Shown here piece by piece: positions 15,983 to 22,996 of a stretch of DNA of 47,628 bases. Below the pieces are notes generated by a model, which saw only the letters and a list, made by a program, of their open reading frames with translations, had not been told where the DNA came from and made no database searches. This stretch comes from Candidatus Pseudolachnospira avium (GTDB lineage Bacteria > Bacillota > Clostridia > Lachnospirales > Lachnospiraceae). The translations under genes and the position numbers were made by a program. The stretch lies in contig CAJFTW010000014.1 in the NCBI GenBank assembly GCA_904420025.1, positions 1 through 47,628 of the forward strand, in the 5' to 3' direction. The first letter of the stretch is position 1; the number at the start of each line of letters is the position of its first letter.

Positions 15983-16034
15983 CATACACCTGTCCCTTTA
16001 TACACGGAGCCAATAAGAGAGGAGGCGCATCCCA

Positions 16035-17264
16035 GTGTCAAAAAACGAAAAGAAAAGCGCGCTGCTTTCCATGACGCTTGTTGCCGTCATGTCTGTGTTT
16101 TTCCTGACTGCTGGCGGCAATGCAGTTAATTCGGTTTTGCAAAAACTGATTGAGGCATTCCCACATGCGAATGCGGCGACTATACGCCTGGTCTCCACGC
16201 TCCCGAACCTGATGAGTATGCTGGTAGGGTTCTATGTGGGCTCGGCGGTGGGAAAACGCATCAAATACAAGACAGTCTTTGAAGTAGGCATTATTGCCTT
16301 TGTGGTGGGCGGCGTAGGGCCGGCGTTTCTACGCAGCAGCCTGGCCATTATCCTGGTATTCCGGGGTATTTTTGGAGTGGCTCTGGGCTGCTTCAGCTGC
16401 AGCAATGCTTATTTGCTGACTACAGTGGAACGCGCCCAGCAGGCCCGTGTCATTGGCTGGAGCCAGATGTTTTCTAACCTGGGAGGCGCCATTCTCCAGA
16501 TGTGCAGCGGAGCGTTGGCGGACATCAACTGGCCGATGGCTTTCTACCCCTATTTTATCGGTATCCTCTCGCTGGTCCTGGTTGCCGCTTTCTTGAAAGA
16601 ACCTTCTGCTCTGGGCGGTGGATCCCATGGGGATCAGGCGGCCGTGGAGAAGCATGGGGCCAAAGGGAAGCTTAATCCTAAAGTAGGCATCTTTGTGCTC
16701 ATCCAGTTTCTGGTGATGATCACTGCCATGCCGGTTATGTCCGGTATGGCCACCATTGTGGATGGGCGCGGCTTGGGAAGCGCAACGGTGGTGGCCACCA
16801 TCCTGACGGTCTGTCAGGTGGGAGGCATTATTGTAGGAGCGATCTTCGGAAAGTTTGTGGCAATCTGTAAGCGCTTTACCATGCCGGTAGCCCTGTTTGT
16901 TCAGGGACTGGGAATCTTTCTGATCCTGATTGGCCAGAATGCGGTTGTCATTGCCGTTGGCGCTACCGTAAGCGGCATGGGCACGATCTTGGTCGGTGCT
17001 CTCAATTCCACTTATGCGGGCCAGAGCACCAGTAAGGACACTATCCCCATGGCCACGGTTTTGATTATGATTTCCGGTCAGGTGGCGATTTTCCTGTCCA
17101 GCTACTTTATTGAGCTATGCAGCAAGATCTGCGGAAATATGTACAGCATTGATGTGGAGGCGGCATATTTTGTAGGCTCTATCATGTATGTGGTTCTGAT
17201 TGTACTCACCGTTATCTTCAACGTGAACCCCAAGGCGTCCGGCAGCGAAGAAGCCAAAGCGTAA
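16035..17264 (+). CDS. major facilitator superfamily transporter
   Basis: A 409-residue protein with about 12 membrane helices and a hydrophilic central loop (near ALGGGSHGDQ) between helices 6 and 7. The loop after helix 2 reads GSAVGKRIKYKT, matching the MFS G-x3-GxxxGRR-type motif. The start is GTG with GGAGG nine bases upstream. It lies 52 bases after the UroD-family gene and probably imports the compound that enzyme acts on; the substrate cannot be read from sequence. Confidence 0.9.
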   Translation: MSKNEKKSALLSMTLVAVMSVFFLTAGGNAVNSVLQKLIEAFPHANAATIRLVSTLPNLMSMLVGFYVGSAVGKRIKYKTVFEVGIIAFVVGGVGPAFLRSSLAIILVFRGIFGVALGCFSCSNAYLLTTVERAQQARVIGWSQMFSNLGGAILQMCSGALADINWPMAFYPYFIGILSLVLVAAFLKEPSALGGGSHGDQAAVEKHGAKGKLNPKVGIFVLIQFLVMITAMPVMSGMATIVDGRGLGSATVVATILTVCQVGGIIVGAIFGKFVAICKRFTMPVALFVQGLGIFLILIGQNAVVIAVGATVSGMGTILVGALNSTYAGQSTSKDTIPMATVLIMISGQVAIFLSSYFIELCSKICGNMYSIDVEAAYFVGSIMYVVLIVLTVIFNVNPKASGSEEAKA

Positions 17265-17290
17265 TGTCTGGGCGGTGAACTGTATTGCAG

Positions 17291-17328
17291 AGGGCAGCAG
17301 TCCGGTGCCTCTTGTGCTGGGCTGCCCT
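17291..17328 (+). other. hairpin between the MFS and CobW genes
   Basis: AGGGCAGC (17291-17298) and GCTGCCCT (17321-17328) form a perfect 8-bp stem with a 22-base loop. No T-run follows directly, so it is more likely a processing or stability element than a terminator. Confidence 0.4.
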
Positions 17329-17365
17329 GCCCGCTTGGTTGTAAAGTTTTTTGGGAGATTTTGAT

Positions 17366-17965
17366 ATGAATTTTTTGATTATAGGAGGTTTTCTTGGCTC
17401 CGGAAAAACTAGTTTCATCTTGGAGCTGGCAAAATATATGGTGGAATACAGGGGCATCCAGAAGGTTGCCATTTTGGAAAATGAAATTGGGGAAGTCGGT
17501 GTGGATGATAAAGTCCTCCGGGGATCCGGCTATCAGGTGAAGGGCATGTTTTCCGGATGCGTCTGCTGTACCATGGCAGGGGAACTTCCCATCAATGTGC
17601 GCAGGCTCCAGAAGGATTATGACCCGGACTGGATACTTATGGAAGCCACGGGCGTGGCCTTTCCGGACAGTATCAAACAAAATCTGTTGAAAACATTGGG
17701 CATTCGGGCACAGATCGTATGCATTGCAGATGCCCAGCGGTGGCAGAAATTGGTTAAGCCGTTGGGGCATCTGCTGCCGCTTCAGCTGAAGGACGCAGAT
17801 TTGGTATTGCTCAACAAAGCAGATTTAGTGGGCAGGGAGGAACTGGAAGCGGCCAGGGAAAGCATCCGGTCTATTAACGGCCAGACATCCATTGTCTGCG
17901 CCAGCGCAAAAGAGGGGATTCCCCAACGGGTATTGGACCAAATTATAGAAAAGAAGGAGGGGTGA
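17366..17965 (+). CDS. CobW/P47K-family GTPase domain protein (short form)
   Basis: A 199-residue metal-chaperone-type GTPase. Walker A GGFLGSGKTS covers residues 7-16, the conserved metal motif CVCC has Cys at 65, 67 and 68, and LLNKADLV is the GTP-specificity motif. Proteins of this family deliver zinc, cobalt or related metals to target enzymes. It lacks the usual CobW C-terminal domain, which seems to be encoded by the next, overlapping gene. The ATG at 17366 follows GGGAG by nine bases; a TTG at 17351 is a weaker alternative. The location beside a zinc-motif UroD-family enzyme suggests that enzyme, or a corrinoid partner, as client. Confidence 0.9.
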   Translation: MNFLIIGGFLGSGKTSFILELAKYMVEYRGIQKVAILENEIGEVGVDDKVLRGSGYQVKGMFSGCVCCTMAGELPINVRRLQKDYDPDWILMEATGVAFPDSIKQNLLKTLGIRAQIVCIADAQRWQKLVKPLGHLLPLQLKDADLVLLNKADLVGREELEAARESIRSINGQTSIVCASAKEGIPQRVLDQIIEKKEG

Positions 17966-17967
17966 CA

Positions 17968-18429
17968 TTGGAAGAATCCAAACAGCAGGAATGCGGCTGC
18001 AGCCAAGGCCACGATCACGGCCACCATCACGGCCACCATTACGATCACGGCCACTCCCACGAGCGCAGCCATTCCCATGGAGGTATCCACATTGCCCATC
18101 ATGAGGATGCATTGATCGGAAGCGTACAGGGGAATATGCCCGGTACAGACTTCCTGAAAGCCCAGGAGGCCCTGACGGAACAGATCCATCAGCTGGGCCA
18201 GCAGATCCGCGGCCAAGGAGGAATTATTGGGCATATAAAGTTTATCCTCAGCAGCCCAGAACATTGCTGCCAAATTTCTTTGACGGATACAACGGATAGT
18301 ACGCGGTACTTTGATATGGATTTCTGCCGTGTAGAAGGTGTTGCCATTGTCTTTGGCATAGAGGATGAGACGCTGGAAGTAATCCTCCGGGAAACATTTG
18401 ACGCTATTCTGGAGGTTACGGAAGAGTGA
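17968..18429 (+). CDS. His-rich protein with a CobW C-terminal-like domain
   Basis: About 153 residues. The first 45 residues include a dense His run (HDHGHHHGHHYDHGHSH) and two early Cys, a typical metal-holding segment. The last 60 residues, with GHIKFIL and later VAIVFGIEDETLE, resemble the C-terminal domain of CobW proteins. TTG at 17968 is seven bases from AAGGAGG; a GTG at 17962 overlaps the previous stop codon but is almost on top of the ribosome site. Together with the gene before it, this looks like a two-gene version of a normally single CobW protein, with the metal-storage linker at the split. Confidence 0.8.
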   Translation: MEESKQQECGCSQGHDHGHHHGHHYDHGHSHERSHSHGGIHIAHHEDALIGSVQGNMPGTDFLKAQEALTEQIHQLGQQIRGQGGIIGHIKFILSSPEHCCQISLTDTTDSTRYFDMDFCRVEGVAIVFGIEDETLEVILRETFDAILEVTEE

Positions 18430-18441
18430 GTAAAATAAAAT

Positions 18442-18475
18442 AGCCTCAGGTGAGATAAGAAAATCGCCTGAGGCT
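18442..18475. terminator. hairpin terminator between convergent genes
   Basis: AGCCTCAGG and CCTGAGGCT form a 9-bp stem. The T-rich side (TATTTTATTTTA when read on the minus strand) favours termination of the DUF47 gene; on the plus strand the T-run is poor. Confidence 0.7.
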
Positions 18476-18484
18476 GTCGTCCCT

Positions 18485-19108
18485 TTAACTGTTCTTCAGC
18501 AGAATGCTCTCCACCACGTCTGCCACGTCCTCACAGGCATCGGCGCATTTTTCCAGGTAGATGTAAACCTCCCGCCAGGTGATCATCTGGACCGGGTTGT
18601 CCTTCTCTCCGTGGAGGTCGTACATGCTGGAGATGAACTGAGCATCCGCTTCTTCCTCCAGGGTGTTGATCCGGATGATGTGCTCCTGCAGCTTTTTGGA
18701 GCGGCGGAAATCTGCAAACTCCTTCATCAGATCCCGGACGGACTCACAGCAGCGGATGATAATACGGATCATGTTCAGGGCATCCGGACGGATGGACTCA
18801 ATGTGGTTGAAGTAGATGCGGAACAGCACGTCCTCCACCTTGTCGGTGATCTCATCAATATTCTGGCTCAGATCCATAATGTCCTCCCGTTCAATGGGAG
18901 TGATGAAGGCCCGGGACAGGGTGCTGAGCAGCTCGTGCTTTTTGCTGTCCGCAGCGTGCTCCAGCTCATGCATTTCCGTGATTCGATCCGGCAGCTTCTG
19001 CGCGTCAAAGTTCTGCATGACCTGCTCCAGCAGGTGGGCTGCCTGGCAGGCATAGTCGGCGCAGGCTGTGAAATTTTCAAAATAAAAGGCATCTTGTTTT
19101 TTGGACAT
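18485..19108 (-). CDS. DUF47/PhoU-like partner of the phosphate transporter
   Basis: A 207-residue helical protein of the DUF47 family (TIGR00153 type), related to PhoU: repeated acidic helices with ITEMHELEHAADSKKHELL and MDLSQNIDEITDKVEDVLF, in which E-x3-D patterns bind metal clusters in PhoU relatives. The ATG at 19108 follows AAAAAGGAG. It lies 142 bases after the Pit gene on the same strand. Such proteins usually accompany Pit transporters and are thought to control phosphate uptake. Confidence 0.93.
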   Translation of the reverse strand: MSKKQDAFYFENFTACADYACQAAHLLEQVMQNFDAQKLPDRITEMHELEHAADSKKHELLSTLSRAFITPIEREDIMDLSQNIDEITDKVEDVLFRIYFNHIESIRPDALNMIRIIIRCCESVRDLMKEFADFRRSKKLQEHIIRINTLEEEADAQFISSMYDLHGEKDNPVQMITWREVYIYLEKCADACEDVADVVESILLKNS

Positions 19109-19250
19109 AATTGGCGTCTCCTTTTTCTGGCCCGGTACGGCGGGCAGCGTTCTTATAATTCCTTAAAATAATGTTGGGGTGAAAAGAAACCAGACGGATT
19201 GTTCCGCGCTTTGCCCTCTCACGTCTTCGCTCCGCTTTGACCCTGGTATC

Positions 19251-20303
19251 CTAAAATATGGCCATAAACAGCTTGGCCATCACAAAGCTGATGAGGCCGC
19301 AGCCCGGGAAGGTGAACACCCAGGTGAGCATCATTTCCTTGACTACGCCGAAATTCAGGGCGGACAGGCGCTTCACGGCGCCCACGCCCATGATGGCGCT
19401 GGTCTTGGTGTGGGTGGTGGAAACGGGAATGCCGAACAGGGTGGAGAGAAGCAGGCAGAAGGCCGCTGCCAGATCTGCGGAAAAGCCCTGGTATTTCTCC
19501 AGCTTGACCATATCCATTCCCACGGATTTGATGATCTTTTCACCGCCCACGCTGGTGCCGGCTCCCATGATGGTGCTGCACAGCAGCATCAGCCACACCG
19601 GGATCAGCATGCCGGCGGTGGATTCCTGCCCATGGCTGAGGGCGATTCCCAGAAAAAGGACGCCTATGAATTTCTGGCCGTCCTGGGCCCCGTGCATAAA
19701 GCTCATGGCTGCCGCGGCAAAAATCTGGGCGCCGCCGAAGAAGCGGTTGGTTTTCTGGCGGTTCATGTTCTGGCAGATCAGGGTGACCAGCTTACAGAGC
19801 ACCCAGCCGGAGGCAAAGCCCAGCAGAAGGCTCAGCACCAGGCCGTATAGCACCTTCGCCCACTCGGCGCCGTTGATGCCGCCAATACCGCCCTGCAGCG
19901 CAATGGCGGCGCCGGAAAGGCCGGCAATGAGGCTGTGGCTTTCGCTGGTGGGGATGCCAAAATAGGAAGCGCCTACGCTGTAGACTACAATGGAAAAGAG
20001 GGCAGCGCACAAGGCGATCAGCGCCTCATGGGTGTCTCCGCCCAAGTCTACCATGTTGCTGATGGTAGAGGCCACCGAGCTGTTGATCTGGGTCATGACA
20101 AATACTCCCAGGAAGTTGAATGCAGCGCTCATCCATATGGCGCTGCGCACCCGCATACAATGGGTGGTAATGCAGGTGGCAATGGCATTGGGGGCATCCG
20201 TCCAGCCGTTGACAAAGATGACTCCCAGGGTGAGAAGTGTGGTGATGAGAAGCATGGGATTTCCCGTGATCCCATCCAGAAACGTTGAGAAAGATACCTC
20301 CAT
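19251..20303 (-). CDS. pit: Pit-type inorganic phosphate transporter
   Basis: A 350-residue membrane protein with about ten helices and the duplicated PiT signature: GWTDAPNAIATCITT near the N-terminus and GIPVSTTHTKTSAIMGVG in the second half. It carries out metal-phosphate:proton or sodium symport. The ATG at 20303 (MEVSFSTF) follows GGGAG by nine bases; an open frame that starts further upstream at 20441 covers the promoter and Pho boxes and is not coding. It is the first gene of the operon with DUF47 and is preceded by five PhoP-box half sites, so phosphate starvation probably controls it. Confidence 0.95.
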   Translation of the reverse strand: MEVSFSTFLDGITGNPMLLITTLLTLGVIFVNGWTDAPNAIATCITTHCMRVRSAIWMSAAFNFLGVFVMTQINSSVASTISNMVDLGGDTHEALIALCAALFSIVVYSVGASYFGIPTSESHSLIAGLSGAAIALQGGIGGINGAEWAKVLYGLVLSLLLGFASGWVLCKLVTLICQNMNRQKTNRFFGGAQIFAAAAMSFMHGAQDGQKFIGVLFLGIALSHGQESTAGMLIPVWLMLLCSTIMGAGTSVGGEKIIKSVGMDMVKLEKYQGFSADLAAAFCLLLSTLFGIPVSTTHTKTSAIMGVGAVKRLSALNFGVVKEMMLTWVFTFPGCGLISFVMAKLFMAIF

Positions 20304-20379
20304 AAAAAAGTTTCTCCCAATTCGTAAAAAATTCCTGTGAATCCTGTTGAGATTGCACAGGTACAAGCGATACAAGTCT

Positions 20380-20464
20380 AGTATAAGGGATAGGAGGAAA
20401 ACGGTCAACTGAAATTCACAAGAATTTAACATGGAATTCACATAGAATTCACATAGAATTTACA
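20380..20464 (-). promoter_or_regulatory. pit promoter with five PhoP-box half sites
   Basis: On the minus strand TTGACC (20408-20403) and TATACT (20385-20380) are 17 bases apart. Immediately upstream, read on the plus strand, TTCACA, TTAACA, TTCACA, TTCACA and TTTACA begin at 20415, 20426, 20437, 20448 and 20459, exactly 11 bases apart. This is the spacing and hexamer type of the Bacillus PhoP box. Confidence 0.85.
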
Positions 20465-20465
20465 A

Positions 20466-20499
20466 GAAACGCCGCTGCCTTTGGAGACAACGGCGCTTT
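20466..20499 (-). terminator. probable terminator of the HMA-domain gene
   Basis: On the minus strand GCGCCGTTGTC folds on GCAGCGGCG with mismatches and runs into TTTCTTG. It lies 6 bases past the stop codon and abuts the Pho boxes of pit. Confidence 0.55.
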
Positions 20500-20504
20500 C
20501 CCGC

Positions 20505-20756
20505 CTATTTTCGGGAAAAAAACCCTTTCTTTTGATAGGGCGCGCTGGCGAGGGAGCGGACCGTGTAGCCGGTGGCGTTAATTACCTCCCGGAGCTTTTG
20601 GGTATCCAGCTCCTGCTCGGAGACAATGACAGTTTCCCCCTTCCCGTGGGAGGACTGGACTTTCTTGACCGGAAAGGCCTTCCGCACCGCGTCGTTTATG
20701 TGGGCTTCACACATGCCGCACTGCATGCCTTCCACCTGAAGTGTGTACTGGATCAT
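20505..20756 (-). CDS. small HMA-domain metallochaperone (CopZ-like)
   Basis: An 83-residue protein with the heavy-metal-associated fold: EGMQCGMCEAH has the CxxC metal site at the end of the first strand, and INATGYTVRSL matches the domain's C-terminal strand. A basic tail, APYQKKGFFSRK, extends beyond the domain. It has an excellent ribosome site, AAGGAGGTG. It is not next to the csoR-copA operon, which lies 7 kb away and has its own HMA domains, so the metal could be copper or another soft metal. Confidence 0.9.
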   Translation of the reverse strand: MIQYTLQVEGMQCGMCEAHINDAVRKAFPVKKVQSSHGKGETVIVSEQELDTQKLREVINATGYTVRSLASAPYQKKGFFSRK

Positions 20757-20783
20757 CGCTTTTCACCTCCTTCCGCTGCCGGT

Positions 20784-20813
20784 AGCATAACGCGGATTGC
20801 CCGGGAAAATCAA
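20784..20813 (-). promoter_or_regulatory. probable promoter of the HMA-domain gene
   Basis: Read on the minus strand: TTGATT (20813-20808), 18 bases, TATGCT (20789-20784), about 28 bases before the start codon. No CsoR-type site is present. Confidence 0.5.
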
Positions 20814-20868
20814 GGGAAAAGCTGAAGATGAAAAAAATGCTCAACAAGAAAAGAATGGAAAAAAAGGC

Positions 20869-20920
20869 TTGACCCCAGGGGAAAGGTATTGTAGAATGCA
20901 GTTAGTTAGATTTAACTAAC
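20869..20920 (+). promoter_or_regulatory. promoter with DtxR-type iron box
   Basis: TTGACC (20869-20874), 17 bases, TAGAAT (20892-20897). Straight after the -10 is the perfect dyad GTTAGTTA-GATT-TAACTAAC (20901-20920), of the TTAGTTA/TAACTAA form found in front of feo iron-uptake operons in Clostridia and expected to bind an iron-dependent DtxR-family repressor. Confidence 0.75.
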
Positions 20921-20973
20921 CAATACTGTTTTACTGGTATATCGGATGGTGCAAAACCGGAAAGGAAGCGCGT

Positions 20974-21282
20974 ATGAGTGTCGTGATTGTAGGCGGAAAT
21001 GAGCGGATGGCGGGACAGTATGAGAGTATATGCCGGGAACATGGCTGCAAGGCCAAGGTTTTTACCAAGGAGAGCGGATCCCTGAAAAAGAAGATGGGCA
21101 GCCCGGACCTGCTGATCCTTTTTATCAGCACGGTTTCCCATAAGATGGTGCTGAGCGTTACCCAGGAGGCCAAGAAAAACCAGATTCCCGTGGCCCGGGT
21201 CCTTACCAGCAGCGCCACAGCCCTCCGGGCAGCCCTGTCCGACCATATTCAGCAGATCGGGAAAGGAGGCGCTGTGGGATGA
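20974..21282 (+). CDS. DUF2325 protein, iron-box controlled
   Basis: A 102-residue protein matching DUF2325: it begins SVVIVGGNERMAGQYESIC and has the Rossmann-like pattern continuing through PDLLILFISTVSHKM. Ser/Thr-rich VLTSSATALRAAL lies near the end. DUF2325 proteins are often found in or near feo and other metal operons; their biochemistry is unknown. AAAGGAAG precedes the ATG. The stop overlaps the start of a 26-residue membrane protein as ATGA. Control by an iron box points to a role in low-iron conditions. Confidence 0.88.
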   Translation: MSVVIVGGNERMAGQYESICREHGCKAKVFTKESGSLKKKMGSPDLLILFISTVSHKMVLSVTQEAKKNQIPVARVLTSSATALRAALSDHIQQIGKGGAVG

Positions 21283-21359
21283 AGCAGCATCGGTTTTGGG
21301 CCTGGGCCTGCGTGCTATGTCTGGCTATGCTTTTCTATACCGGGTATCAGCACAAATGA
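21279..21359 (+). CDS. 26-residue single-span membrane microprotein
   Basis: ATG overlaps the DUF2325 stop by four bases and has AAAGGAGG nine bases upstream, one of the best ribosome sites in the window, which supports real translation. The product has a short basic start (MKQHRFWAW), one hydrophobic span of about 15 residues with two Cys, and the polar end YTGYQHK. Its position behind an iron box recalls the small membrane proteins of feo operons, but it is much shorter than the FeoB-associated Cys-rich protein. A terminator follows 10 bases later. Function is unknown. Confidence 0.75.
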   Translation: MKQHRFWAWACVLCLAMLFYTGYQHK

Positions 21360-21369
21360 GATTTGGAGG

Positions 21370-21399
21370 CAGCGGAGGAAGAAAACCTCCGCTGTTTTC
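21370..21399 (+). terminator. terminator after the DUF2325-microprotein operon
   Basis: CAGCGGAGG (21370-21378) pairs with CCTCCGCTG (21386-21394), followed by TTTTC. Confidence 0.85.
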
Positions 21400-21523
21400 C
21401 GCTTCTGTAAAAAAATCTCTCTCAAATACGAAGTTTGTATTGACAAAAGAAAGGGATGTGCCGGAGGAGAAAAGGTGTAGACTGAATTCAAAGCGTAATA
21501 TCCAGATTTTTTATACATAGTCC

Positions 21524-21552
21524 TTGACTTTCCTTGCTGTTTTTAGTAAATT
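21524..21552 (+). promoter_or_regulatory. probable promoter of the second UroD-family gene
   Basis: TTGACT (21524-21529), 17 bases, TAAATT (21547-21552), about 60 bases before the ATG. The rest of the 254-base gap after the previous gene holds only the terminator and an isolated TTGACA at 21440 with no partner. Confidence 0.5.
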
Positions 21553-21613
21553 TATTGCATAAGATCCGTATAAAAAGAACCTTAATCGACAAAAAGAAAA
21601 GGGGGAACAGACA

Positions 21614-22849
21614 ATGGTTGATTATGAAAAACGGTATGCGGAAAGAAAGCTGCGTGTGGAGACGGCGGTGGAGAACAAGCAGCCGGATCGGGTGCCCAAT
21701 GTTTTGCTTGTCGGTACCTACCCCATTCATAAGGCTGGGATTACTGCGGCGGAGAGCATGGTGGACCATGAAAGGGCCTGCCAGGCTATGTTGGATTTCT
21801 ATACGCAATACTCTTATACGGATACGGGGATGGTCAGCAACTTTACCCCTGCGGCCAAAACGCTGGAGGCGCTGGACGTAAAAACCGCCCGCTGGCCGGG
21901 GGACCCGAAGGGCCTGGACGTCAATAACACGTATCAGTTTGTTGAATTCCCCACCCTTCTGGATGATGAATACGATGAATTCTTCGACCACCCGGCGGAA
22001 TTTTGGCTGACCAAGCATCTTCCCAGAACCATTGGGCTTCTGGAGGGGGCTGCGGATTTGGACTATGTGGATTTGATTTGCGGCGGCTCACAGCATATGC
22101 TGGCTTCTCCGGCCAATATTCCCATTTACAAGCGTCTTTTGGAAGCGGCTGAGGAAAATCAGAAGATGATGGCGGTGATTGGGGAATACACCCAGAAGCT
22201 GCGGGCTTTGGGATACTACGACATTTCCGGAGGCGGTTCTGCCACGGCTTTTGATATGCTGGGGGATACGCTGCGGGGGACCTTTGGAATGATGCCGGAT
22301 CTGCTTTTGGAGAGGGACAATGTAATACGCGCTCTGGAGATTTTTGTGAAGCTCCATATTAAGAACAGCCTGAATTTCTGCAAAAATACCGGCTCCCGCT
22401 ATGCGTGGGTCATGCTGCACAAGGGCTTTGATAACTTTATCAGTGATCAGGACTATGCGGAGCTCTATTGGCCTTATCTGCGCCAGTGGATTGAGGCACT
22501 GGTGGACAATGGTATTACGCCGGTTGTCTATACGGAGGGCTCCTACACAAGCCGCCTCAAGTATCTGAAGGAGGTCCCGAAAAACAAAGTGGTTTACCAC
22601 TTTGAGGAGGTAGATCTGCGGCAGGCGAAAAAGGAGCTGGGAGATGTTGCCTGCTTGATGGGCGGTTTCCCTGCCTATACGGTTACATATGGAACACCCA
22701 AGGAAATTGATGAAAAAGTGAAGGAAACTCTGGACATTATGGCTCCGGGAGGCGGGTATTTGTTTACTACCGGCTATTCGCTGGAGGATTGCCCGCAGGA
22801 AAATATGGAGGCGTTGCTGGAAGCGGTCGATAAGTATGGAAAATATTGA
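21614..22849 (+). CDS. second UroD-family protein, divergent methyltransferase-like
   Basis: A 411-residue protein of the uroporphyrinogen decarboxylase superfamily, recognisable by its overall layout, the ISGGGSAT segment and the C-terminal IMAPGGGYLFTTGYS. In place of the HxCG zinc motif of the first copy it has VVYTEGSYTSRL (from residue 305), typical of a separate branch often annotated only as UroD family. The ATG follows AAAAGGGGGA. It is transcribed alone from its own promoter, 40 bases before the MATE promoter. It is only distantly similar to the copy at 14.9 kb, so they are not a recent duplication. The substrate is unknown; methyl transfer in anaerobic demethylation is the best guess. 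Confidence 0.85.
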   Translation: MVDYEKRYAERKLRVETAVENKQPDRVPNVLLVGTYPIHKAGITAAESMVDHERACQAMLDFYTQYSYTDTGMVSNFTPAAKTLEALDVKTARWPGDPKGLDVNNTYQFVEFPTLLDDEYDEFFDHPAEFWLTKHLPRTIGLLEGAADLDYVDLICGGSQHMLASPANIPIYKRLLEAAEENQKMMAVIGEYTQKLRALGYYDISGGGSATAFDMLGDTLRGTFGMMPDLLLERDNVIRALEIFVKLHIKNSLNFCKNTGSRYAWVMLHKGFDNFISDQDYAELYWPYLRQWIEALVDNGITPVVYTEGSYTSRLKYLKEVPKNKVVYHFEEVDLRQAKKELGDVACLMGGFPAYTVTYGTPKEIDEKVKETLDIMAPGGGYLFTTGYSLEDCPQENMEALLEAVDKYGKY

Positions 22850-22888
22850 TTTTTGAGGCACCTCCGGGATTGGTTTTCGGGATACATA

Positions 22889-22967
22889 TTGACAAAAAAA
22901 ACAGATGCGATAAAATAGTATCGGGTGATACAGTTGCATATACAACTGTATCGCCTGATACTATTTT
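22889..22967 (+). promoter_or_regulatory. MATE-marR promoter and nested palindromic operator
   Basis: TTGACA (22889-22894), 16 bases, TAAAAT (22911-22916). From 22912 to 22967 runs a 25-bp inverted repeat with a 6-base centre and two mismatches, both of which become G-U pairs in RNA. Each arm itself contains GTATC-N4-GATAC. It overlaps the -10 and the start of transcription, so it is most likely the operator for the MarR regulator encoded two genes on; as RNA it would be a very stable hairpin 14 bases before the ribosome site. Confidence 0.8.
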
Positions 22968-22996
22968 AACATTCCCGTACAAGGAGGACCTGGCCC

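Noticed and set aside
17291-17350. Terminator between the MFS and CobW genes
   Set aside because: The 8-bp stem has a 22-base loop and the T-run lies 22 bases further on, so it is recorded only as a hairpin.
21431-21483. Promoter at TTGACA 21440 for the second UroD gene
   Set aside because: No -10-like sequence occurs 16-19 bases after it; TTGACT at 21524 has a correctly spaced partner.
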